Shown here: positions 52,386 to 59,249 of the stretch, in pieces
How positions within the stretch are numbered: position 1 is the first letter of the stretch
How the letters are laid out: each line of letters opens with the position of its first letter
Source of the DNA: JALYOC01 sp036675345
GTDB lineage: Bacteria; Myxococcota; Myxococcia; Myxococcales; Myxococcaceae
DNA length: 64,000 nucleotides
NCBI GenBank assembly: GCA_036675345.1
Contig: JAKFFE010000039.1
Span: 1 to 64,000 of the forward strand
Reading direction: 5' to 3'
Notes under the pieces: generated by a model
Databases searched by the model: none
Seen by the model: the letters and a program-made list of their open reading frames with translations, nothing else
What the model was told of the DNA's origin: nothing
Position numbers and translations under genes: made by a program

Positions 52386-52858
52386 CCATGAAGTTCACCT
52401 TCGCAGTGCTGTCCCTGCTGCTGACCGCCTCGGCGGATCAGCTGGCCAAGACCCAGGTCGACGCGCTGGACCTGATGGCCCCCGCCGCCTGGAAGCGCAC
52501 CCTCACCGACGGGACCACCCGGTTCGCCGCCCCCTCCGGGGAGGCGTACTTCGAACTGGACGTGGGCGCGGTGCAGCGCGAGGGCGGGATGCCCGCCGAG
52601 GAGTGCCTGGGGAAGATCCTGGGCTCGCTGGGCGAGGAGGGCTTCGAGAAGCTGACCGTGGGCGGCAAGCCGGCGGCGCGCCGGGTGCTGGTGGACACCG
52701 ACGAGTCGGGCAAGAGCTACACCACCTACTCCTATGTGGGGTGCAGCGGTCGCACCACCTGGTCGCTGCAGTTCCACATGCTGGACGCGAAGAAGGACCG
52801 GTACGCCAAGCTGGCGGAGCAGGTCGCGCGCAGCATCCACTACGCAAAGGGAAAGTAG
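52382..52858 (+). CDS. Small secreted protein of unknown function inserted between kamD and kamE
   Basis: 158 residues from the ATG at 52382 (overlap ATGA with kamD, GGAGG at 52375-52379), or two codons shorter from the ATG at 52388. A signal peptide (MKFTFAVLSLLLTASA) precedes a compact domain with AAWKRTLTDGTTRFAAPSGE, SYVGCSGRTTWSLQFHML and two conserved-looking cysteines. I recognise no family. It is unusual for a secreted protein to sit between the two subunit genes of a cytoplasmic enzyme. Tight spacing on both sides (0 and overlap) argues that it is translated with them. Confidence 0.75.
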   Translation: MTMKFTFAVLSLLLTASADQLAKTQVDALDLMAPAAWKRTLTDGTTRFAAPSGEAYFELDVGAVQREGGMPAEECLGKILGSLGEEGFEKLTVGGKPAARRVLVDTDESGKSYTTYSYVGCSGRTTWSLQFHMLDAKKDRYAKLAEQVARSIHYAKGK

Positions 52859-53641
52859 ATGGCCAAGGAGAAGCAGCTCCTCCGCGCCTATGGGGACCGT
52901 CGGGACGACGGGATGGTGCAGCTGTCCTTCACCTTCCCGATCCCGCTCTCCGAGCGCGCCAAGGAAGCTGCCTTGCAGTTCGTGAAGAAGATGGGGTTTG
53001 CCGACGTGAAGGTGCACTCGGCGGAAGCGGTGGCGGACCACTTCACCTTCTTCATCGTCTACGCCCGCAGCACCCTGGCCATCGACTTCGCGGAGATCGA
53101 CGTCCCGGAATTGGTGGTCCAGAAGATGGACTTCGATCAGGTCAACCGGGTGATCGAGAAGCAGATTGGCCGCAAGCTGGTGGTGTTCGGCGCCTGCACC
53201 GGGACCGACACCCACACCGTGGGGATCGACGCGATCTTGAACATGAAAGGCTTCGCCGGCGACTACGGGCTGGAGCGCTACCCCGGGTTTGACGCCTACA
53301 ACCTGGGCAGCCAGGTCCCGAACGAGGATCTGATCCGCAAGGCGATCGCCAAGAGCGCGGACGCGATCCTGGTCAGCCAGGTGGTGACCCAGCGAGACGT
53401 GCACAAGGACAACTCGCGGCAGTTCATCGAGGCTGCCAAGGCGGCGGGGATCCACGGCAAGGTGCTGCTGCTGCTGGGTGGCCCGCGGGTGGATCACAAG
53501 CTGGCCACCGAGCTGGGCTTCGACGCCGGCTTTGGTCCGGGCACCAAGCCGTCCGACGTGGCGAACTACGTGGTGCACTCCGTGTTGCGCAAGCAGGGCA
53601 AGGAGTCGGGGAGCACCCACTACCAGGGAGAGCCGGGATGA
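52859..53641 (+). CDS. kamE: Lysine 5,6-aminomutase beta subunit
   Basis: 260 residues. The cobalamin-binding motif DTHTVG holds H119, the expected lower axial ligand. K130 in ILNMKGFAGD is exactly 11 residues later, as in the structurally known enzyme (H133 and K144), and is the PLP Schiff-base lysine. The Rossmann-like B12 domain continues with DAILVSQVVTQRDVHKDNS and LLLGGPRVDH. It works with KamD in the cytoplasm. It starts directly after the stop of the small secreted protein, and its own stop overlaps the next ATG. Confidence 0.97.
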   Translation: MAKEKQLLRAYGDRRDDGMVQLSFTFPIPLSERAKEAALQFVKKMGFADVKVHSAEAVADHFTFFIVYARSTLAIDFAEIDVPELVVQKMDFDQVNRVIEKQIGRKLVVFGACTGTDTHTVGIDAILNMKGFAGDYGLERYPGFDAYNLGSQVPNEDLIRKAIAKSADAILVSQVVTQRDVHKDNSRQFIEAAKAAGIHGKVLLLLGGPRVDHKLATELGFDAGFGPGTKPSDVANYVVHSVLRKQGKESGSTHYQGEPG

Positions 53642-54024
53642 AGACCCTGCTGCGTTTGAGGATGGGCAGCCACGACGCCCACTATGGCGGCAACCTGGTG
53701 GACGGGGCGCGGATGCTGGCCCTGTTCGGGGATGTGGCCACCGACCTGTGCATCCAGCACGACGGGGACGAAGGCCTGTTCCGCGCCTACGACTCGGTGG
53801 AGTTCCTGGCCCCGGTGTACGCGGGGGACTTCATCGAGGCCTGGGGGGAGATCGTCCAGGTGGGGAACACCAGCCGGAAGATGAAGTTCGAGGCCCGGAA
53901 GGTGATCCGCCCCCGGTTCGACGTCTCCGAGTCCGCCGCCGATCTGCTCCCCGAGCCGGTGGTGGTCTGCCGCGCCAGCGGGACCTGCGTGGTGCCCAAG
54001 GACAAGCAGCGGGTGACCCGATGA
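53638..54024 (+). CDS. kal: 3-aminobutyryl-CoA ammonia-lyase (hotdog fold)
   Basis: 128 residues, typical length. LRLRMGSHDAHYGGNLVDGARMLALFGDVATDL is the Kal pattern, with a hotdog helix and catalytic-region acid residues; VYAGDFIEAWGEIVQVGNTSR follows. It eliminates ammonia from L-3-aminobutyryl-CoA to give crotonyl-CoA. The ATG overlaps the kamE stop and its stop overlaps the kce ATG. Confidence 0.93.
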   Translation: MKTLLRLRMGSHDAHYGGNLVDGARMLALFGDVATDLCIQHDGDEGLFRAYDSVEFLAPVYAGDFIEAWGEIVQVGNTSRKMKFEARKVIRPRFDVSESAADLLPEPVVVCRASGTCVVPKDKQRVTR

Positions 54025-54860
54025 GCGCGCTGCCCCCGATGGTGATCACCGCGGCGATGATCGGCGCCGAGACCACCCGCGAGCAGACCCCGTATCTGCC
54101 GATCACCGCGGAGGAGATCGCCGAGGACGCCGCCCGCTGCCGGGAGGCCGGAGCGGCGATGGTCCACCTGCACGTGCGCAATCCGGATGGGACCCCCTCC
54201 CAGGACGCGGAGCTGTTCCGGGCGGCGATCCGGGCCATCCGCCGCAAGTGCGACATCCTGGTGCAGGTCTCCACCGGAGGCGCGGTGGGGATGAGCGTGG
54301 ACGAGCGCTGCGGCGGGCTGACCCTGCAGGGCGAGGACAAGCCGGACATGGCCACCCTGACCACCGGGACGGTGAACTTCGGGGAAGAGGTGTTCTGGAA
54401 TCCGCGGCCGCTGGTGCGGGACATCGCCCAGCGGATCCAGAGCATCGGCCTGCGCCCGGAGCTGGAGTGCTTCGACGTGGGGATGCTGGACGAGGCCCGC
54501 TACCTGAACAAGCAGGGCCTGGTGGAGTTCCCGGCGCACTTCGACTTCGTGCTCGGGGTGCCGGGCACCCTGCAGGCCAGGCCGGAGGTGCTGGACTTCA
54601 TGATCGCGTCCTTGCCCCCGGACTGCACCTGGACCGTGGCCGGCGTGGGCCGCCACCAGCTGCCGATGGCGGAGCTGGCAGCGGAGAAGGGCGGCAACGG
54701 AAGGGTGGGGCTGGAGGACAACATCTTCCTCTCCAAGGGAGTGCTGGCCAAAGGCAACTGGGAGCTGGTGGCCGACGCCGCCAAGCGAGCCCAGGCCAAG
54801 GGCCGCCGGCTGGCCACCCCGCAAGAGGCCCGCGAGCTGCTCCGGCTGGGGAAGCGGTAA
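54021..54860 (+). CDS. kce: 3-keto-5-aminohexanoate cleavage enzyme (BKACE family)
   Basis: 279 residues. The zinc ligands H49 and H51 lie in MVHLHVRNPDG, and the third ligand is the glutamate of VGLEDNIF. TTGTVNFGEEVFWNPRPLV matches the substrate-recognition loop of Kce proper. The enzyme condenses 3-keto-5-aminohexanoate with acetyl-CoA to give acetoacetate and 3-aminobutyryl-CoA, feeding Kal. It is the last gene of the operon; a REP-like element lies 13 bases past its stop. Confidence 0.94.
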   Translation: MSALPPMVITAAMIGAETTREQTPYLPITAEEIAEDAARCREAGAAMVHLHVRNPDGTPSQDAELFRAAIRAIRRKCDILVQVSTGGAVGMSVDERCGGLTLQGEDKPDMATLTTGTVNFGEEVFWNPRPLVRDIAQRIQSIGLRPELECFDVGMLDEARYLNKQGLVEFPAHFDFVLGVPGTLQARPEVLDFMIASLPPDCTWTVAGVGRHQLPMAELAAEKGGNGRVGLEDNIFLSKGVLAKGNWELVADAAKRAQAKGRRLATPQEARELLRLGKR

Positions 54861-54872
54861 CGCGCAGAGTCG

Positions 54873-54912
54873 AAAAAGGGGACAGGCTACATTTTCCGGC
54901 CTGCGGGTTGCA
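54873..54912. repeat. REP-like element upstream of the ADP-ribosylglycohydrolase gene
   Basis: AAAAAGGGGACAGGCTACAT, then TTTCCGGCCTGCGGG, matching the left arm of the palindrome at 15631. An inverted copy lies past the end of the gene (55935-55955), so the two bracket it. Confidence 0.8.
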
Positions 54913-54932
54913 GCGAGGCGCATGATCGCCGG

Positions 54933-55868
54933 ATGCCGACCCTCCGGGAACGAATCGAAGGCGCGCTGTGGGGGCTGCTGATCGGGGATGCGGTCGGGGT
55001 GCCCTACGAGTTCAAGCTTCCCCAGGCGCTGCCCCCGTTGGACCAGCTGGAGCTGGTCCCGCCGAAGGGGTTTCCGCGCTCCCACCACGGAGTGCCTCCC
55101 GGGACCTGGTCCGACGATGGCGCGCAGGCGCTGTGTCTGCTGGCCTCGCTGCTGACCCAGGGCCGGATGGATCTGGACGACCTCGGGCGCCGGCTGACGA
55201 ACTGGCATGAGCTGGGGTACCTCACCCCCGACGGGGTGGTGTTCGACGTCGGCATCCAGACCCACCGCGCGCTGAGCCGGCTTCGGGAGGGCACGCCGGC
55301 GGCAGAGGCCGGACCCGCCCAGGAGCTGGACAACGGCAACGGCTCCCTGATGCGCGTGCTGCCCCTGGCGCTGTGGCACACCGGAGACGACGCCACGCTG
55401 GTCAGGGATGCGCGGACCCAGTCCCTGGTGACCCATGGACACCTCCGCTCGCAGCTGGCCTGTGCGCTGTACGTCCTCTGGGTGCGACGGCTGCTGGAGG
55501 AAGTGGAGCGGCCCTGGGAAGCGGCGGTGGCCACCCTCCGGAGGATGTTCCCGGAGGGAACCTCGGAGCGGGCGGAACTGGAGCAGCACCTCCAACCGGA
55601 CCTGCTCGAGCAGGGGCGTGGTTCGGGCTACGTCGCCGACTCGCTGCGATCCTCTCGCTGGGCGTTCTCGCAGGGCCCGTACGAGACGGCGATCAAATCG
55701 GCGATCTCCCTGGGGGTGGACACCGACACCACCGCGGCGATCGCCGGCGGAGCGGCCGGCGCACGGGATGGCCTGTCGGCGATCCCCGCCCGCTGGCGCG
55801 AGGGGCTTCGCGGCGAAGAGGAATTCCGGCCCCTCCTCGAAGCGCTGCTCCGGCATCGCGGGCTCTGA
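54933..55868 (+). CDS. ADP-ribosylglycohydrolase family protein
   Basis: 311 residues. Metal-binding motifs correspond to the DraG/ARH family: LIGDAVGVPYEFK, TWSDDGAQALCL, and the C-terminal VDTDTTAAIAGG. Members remove ADP-ribose from arginine, serine or other adducts, or hydrolyse related N-glycosides. No ADP-ribosyltransferase partner gene was seen. It is bracketed by inverted REP-like copies, which may have moved or protected it. Confidence 0.88.
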   Translation: MPTLRERIEGALWGLLIGDAVGVPYEFKLPQALPPLDQLELVPPKGFPRSHHGVPPGTWSDDGAQALCLLASLLTQGRMDLDDLGRRLTNWHELGYLTPDGVVFDVGIQTHRALSRLREGTPAAEAGPAQELDNGNGSLMRVLPLALWHTGDDATLVRDARTQSLVTHGHLRSQLACALYVLWVRRLLEEVERPWEAAVATLRRMFPEGTSERAELEQHLQPDLLEQGRGSGYVADSLRSSRWAFSQGPYETAIKSAISLGVDTDTTAAIAGGAAGARDGLSAIPARWREGLRGEEEFRPLLEALLRHRGL

Positions 55869-55934
55869 GTCGTCCCGGTCGTGTGCACCGCTGGTCGGTC
55901 ACCTTCGGGCCACGAAGCAATCGACGTGCCCAGG

Positions 55935-55955
55935 AATGTAGCCTGTCCCCGTTAC
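55935..55955. repeat. REP-like element, inverted copy
   Basis: Read on the minus strand it is GTAACGGGGACAGGCTACAT followed by TCC, the same core as at 54873 in opposite orientation, in the gap between the convergent ADP-ribosylglycohydrolase and carboxyltransferase genes. Confidence 0.8.
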
Positions 55956-55968
55956 TGACGCGGTGCGC

Positions 55969-57552
55969 TCAGACCGGGGAGATCTCGCGCTTCCGCCTCG
56001 GTCGTTCCACCCGCTTGTGGGCGGTGCGCTTGAGGGCGCGGGCCAGCACCCGGCGGGTGTCCCGGGGGTCGATCACGTCGTCCACCATCGCCAGGGCGGC
56101 GGTGCGGTAGATGCTGATGTGCTGGCGCAGCCCGGCGGCCAGCTCCTCCTTCAGCGCCTTGGCCGCCTCCGGGGATTCGGCCTGGCTGAGCAGCTTGCGG
56201 GCGGCGATGGCGACCATCCCTTCCGGGCCCATTACCCCGATCTCCGCTCCGGGCCAGGCCACGATCAGGTCCGGTTCATAGGCGCGGCCGTTCATCACGT
56301 AATACCCGGCGCCGTAGCCCTTGCGGACCACCACCGTGAACTTGGGCACGGTGGCGGAGGCCACCGCGTACATCATCTTGGCGCCGTGCCGGATGATCCC
56401 CTGCTGTTCGACCTTGGTCCCCACCATGAACCCGGGGGTGTCCTGCAGGAAGAGCAGGGGGATGTTGAACGCGTCGCAGAGGTTGATGAACCGGGCGGCC
56501 TTGTCGGACGTGTTCACGTCCAGGATCCCGCCGTAGAACATGGAGTTGTTGGCCACGATCCCGATCGGATAGCCGTCGATCCGTGCCAGGCCGGTGATCA
56601 GGTTCCGCGCGAAGCGGCCCTTCATCGGGAAGAACTTCCGCTCGTCCACCAGGGCCGAGATCACCTTGTGCATGTCGAACGCCTGCCGCGGATTCTCAGG
56701 CACGATCTTCAGGATCTCGTCGTCGCGCTGATCTACCGGCGGGGCGTTGGCCTTCCGGGGCGGGCGGTCCTCGCAGTGGGAGGGGAAGAAGGAGAGGTAC
56801 TCGCGGATCGCCTCCAGGCAGGAGGGATCATCCGGGTACTCCGCGTCCGCCACCCCGGAGAGCTCGTTGTGGATCTTCGATCCCCCCAGCTCCTCCTCGG
56901 TGACCTTCTCGCCCACCACCGACTCCACCAGGTAGGGGCCGCCGATGGCCATCGAGCTGTTGCCCTTCACCATCGGCACGAAGTCCGCCAGGCCGGGGAT
57001 GTACGCGGTGCCGGCGGCGCCGGGCCCCACCATCGCCGCCACCTGGGGGATCACCCCGCTCATCACCACCTGCTCGCGGAACAGGTAGCCGGTGTCGGCG
57101 AAGCCGGCCAGCCGCCGCGGATCGATGTCTCCTCCCGCCTCCAGCCGCGCTCCCGCCGAGTCCACCAGCCACACGATCGGGATCCGGCTCTTGAGCGCCA
57201 TGTCCCGCAGCCGGGTCACCTTCCGCTCGCCCACCTCGCCAATCGAACCGCCCAGCACGGTGAAGTCGTAGGCGGCCACCGCCACCGGCCGGCCGTGGAT
57301 CTCGCCCACGCCGGTGATCACCCCGTCCGCGGGAGTGGGGCGGGACGCGTCCTCCTCCTCCGGGATCCGACCCTCCGCCGCGGCCAGCGCGCCGTACTCC
57401 TCGAAGGTCCCCGGATCAAAGAGCCGCTGCAGCCGGGCCCGGGCGTCCAGCTTGCCGCGCGCCCGCTGGCGCTCGACCCGCTCGGTGCCGCCCATCGCCT
57501 CCTTCTGGGCGCGGATCCGGGCCAGCTCCTCGACGCGATCTTTCATCTGCAT
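55969..57552 (-). CDS. Acyl-CoA carboxylase carboxyltransferase (beta) subunit
   Basis: 527 residues. The two crotonase-like halves carry the conserved blocks VGEVGERKVTR-like (GGSIGEVGERKVTRLRDMA), VWLVDSAGARLE, LVESVVGEKVTEEELGG and the second-half LFLQDTPGFMVG, WPGAEIGVMGPEG. This transfers the carboxyl group from biotin to an acyl-CoA (propionyl-, acetyl- or methylcrotonyl-type; the sequence does not decide). The biotin-carrying alpha subunit is not in the window. The ATG at 57552 or 57546 can serve as start. The basic tail RVERPRRKRE is unusual. Confidence 0.93.
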   Translation of the reverse strand: MQMKDRVEELARIRAQKEAMGGTERVERQRARGKLDARARLQRLFDPGTFEEYGALAAAEGRIPEEEDASRPTPADGVITGVGEIHGRPVAVAAYDFTVLGGSIGEVGERKVTRLRDMALKSRIPIVWLVDSAGARLEAGGDIDPRRLAGFADTGYLFREQVVMSGVIPQVAAMVGPGAAGTAYIPGLADFVPMVKGNSSMAIGGPYLVESVVGEKVTEEELGGSKIHNELSGVADAEYPDDPSCLEAIREYLSFFPSHCEDRPPRKANAPPVDQRDDEILKIVPENPRQAFDMHKVISALVDERKFFPMKGRFARNLITGLARIDGYPIGIVANNSMFYGGILDVNTSDKAARFINLCDAFNIPLLFLQDTPGFMVGTKVEQQGIIRHGAKMMYAVASATVPKFTVVVRKGYGAGYYVMNGRAYEPDLIVAWPGAEIGVMGPEGMVAIAARKLLSQAESPEAAKALKEELAAGLRQHISIYRTAALAMVDDVIDPRDTRRVLARALKRTAHKRVERPRRKREISPV

Positions 57553-57584
57553 GGGGAGGAGAAATACCAGATTCCCCGCACCGC

Positions 57585-59153
57585 TCAGCGGCGGGCGCGC
57601 TTTTTGGCCGGGGCCACCCTCACCCGATCCAGCAGGGCGAAGTAGTCATCCTCGGCGGCGTCGAAGGGATCGTTGAACAGGGCCCGCAGCTCGCTCCGCC
57701 GCAGTCGGCCCTCGCGCAGCGCCAGGTCCAGGGCGTCTCCCAACAGGTAGCCGAGGGTGTGGCTGACCCCGTCGAAGACCTTGGGTTCGGAGGGGATCAG
57801 CTTCTCCCGGGCCACCTGGGTCCCGTCCTGCGCCGCCCGATGGGCCAGCACGTAGGCGGCCACCGACTTGGCCTGGCCGCGTCCATGGCGGAAGCTGTCC
57901 GCCAGGTCCGAGTGCCGGGGCGCCGGCCGATCCGGGTGCACCAGCCGCGAACCGACGAAGCCCAGCGCCTCCTCCAGACAGCGGGCGTAGAAGGCTTCGC
58001 GCCGGGAGCGCTCGCGATCCATCCCCGGCCCCACGCACAGGTGGCGCACGAAGTGGGCGGCCTCCTCCGCGGCGTGGCTCAAGGACAGCGAGGCCAGGTA
58101 CACCAGCCGGGCGCGCGGGATGTAGCAGCTGTCCCGATCCAGCAGCCGCTGCCTCAGCTGCCGCAGCTCCTGGGGCGTGAACCGGGCCCGCTCCTGCAGG
58201 CGCTCCAGCACGTCCGGGTCGGCCACGCTGCACACCGCCACCGTGTCTACCTGGTCCTGCAGGTCCACGCCCAACTGCCGGGCGATCAGCCGGGCCACCC
58301 GGCCAAAGGCGGGGGCCAGGGCGGAAGGGGGCAACAGCGCGTCCCCGGAGTCCGCCTCCACGTGATCCAGGAAGCTCTGCTGGGCCAGCACCGGGGAGGT
58401 GTTGATCAGACACAGCTCGCCGTCGCGGATCCGCACCGCGGCCGCGCCGGGGGCTTCGCGGGAGGCACGCCAGTAGAGGTCCTCGCAGTTCTGGTAGACC
58501 ACCAGCTGGCGCAGCGAGGGATCCTCCAGCTCCGCGGTCACCGCCGCCGGGAGGTGGCAGGGCGCGATGTGGAACTGGCCCATCAACACCAGCACCAGCG
58601 GCCGGTCGGGAGCGCTGGCCGCCGCCGCCACCTTCCGCGCCGCGTAGGCGTCCCGAATCGTCAGCGAGCGCGGACCCTGGGCCCGCCGGTCGATGGCGAT
58701 GGTCTGCAGCCGCTGCTCGCGGGCGAAGGCCAGCAGGGGACGAAAGCCGCTCCAGATGCTGACCGCGTCGGCGCGGATCCCCAGCTGCTGCAAGAACAGC
58801 TCTTCGGGCAGCTCCCGCGCCAGGTAGGCGTCCAGCACCGACTGGAAGCGGCCCTCCACCAGCTCCAGGGCGAACACCACCCGCCGGCCCCAGGTGGTCG
58901 CCGCGCGGGCCAGCTCCAGGAACGCCTCCTGGGCGGTGCGCAGCGTGTGGTAGTCGCCCACGTAGATCACATCCGCGCAGCGGGCCTCCTGCAGCACCTG
59001 CTCGCTGGAGAGGGCGGTCTCGTAGCGGCGCGTGCGCCGGCGATAGCGGGCCTCGTACTGACGGAACGCCTTGGAGGGGGCCTCCAACATCCGGGAGATC
59101 ACCGCCTTCTGTTTGCGGAAGAGAGCGAGCTCGAGCGAGGGCTGCGCGGGCAT
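57585..59153 (-). CDS. ChaN-like (haem-binding/TIKI-fold) domain protein
   Basis: 522 residues from the ATG at 59153; an ATG nine codons upstream (59180) is possible and neither has a clear Shine-Dalgarno. The N-terminal half has the ChaN pattern: VIYVGDYHTLRTAQEAFLEL, VVFALELVEGRFQ, and LVLVLMGQFHIAPCHLP. The C-terminal half has no known match but is helical (LVYLASLSLSHAAEEAAHF). No lipobox, so it is cytoplasmic or loosely located. Members bind haem-iron or hydrolyse peptides; role here unknown. It lies just upstream of the carboxyltransferase on the same strand. Confidence 0.8.
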   Translation of the reverse strand: MPAQPSLELALFRKQKAVISRMLEAPSKAFRQYEARYRRRTRRYETALSSEQVLQEARCADVIYVGDYHTLRTAQEAFLELARAATTWGRRVVFALELVEGRFQSVLDAYLARELPEELFLQQLGIRADAVSIWSGFRPLLAFAREQRLQTIAIDRRAQGPRSLTIRDAYAARKVAAAASAPDRPLVLVLMGQFHIAPCHLPAAVTAELEDPSLRQLVVYQNCEDLYWRASREAPGAAAVRIRDGELCLINTSPVLAQQSFLDHVEADSGDALLPPSALAPAFGRVARLIARQLGVDLQDQVDTVAVCSVADPDVLERLQERARFTPQELRQLRQRLLDRDSCYIPRARLVYLASLSLSHAAEEAAHFVRHLCVGPGMDRERSRREAFYARCLEEALGFVGSRLVHPDRPAPRHSDLADSFRHGRGQAKSVAAYVLAHRAAQDGTQVAREKLIPSEPKVFDGVSHTLGYLLGDALDLALREGRLRRSELRALFNDPFDAAEDDYFALLDRVRVAPAKKRARR

Positions 59154-59249
59154 GGAGTGGCGGCAGGGTCGCACCTTCATCCGGGCACCGCAAAAAACAG
59201 TCGGGGCCTGGCTTGACTCCCGCCCCGAGGGGGCGACGATGGCGAAGGT

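Noticed and set aside
47391..54860. Cobalamin riboswitch ahead of the B12-dependent mutase genes
   Set aside because: No B12-box-like element was seen in the upstream gaps (47346-47390, 49640-49960, 50753-50837).
54941..55860. Toxin-like ADP-ribosyltransferase/glycohydrolase pair
   Set aside because: Only the glycohydrolase is present; neighbours are Kce and a carboxyltransferase, neither a transferase toxin.
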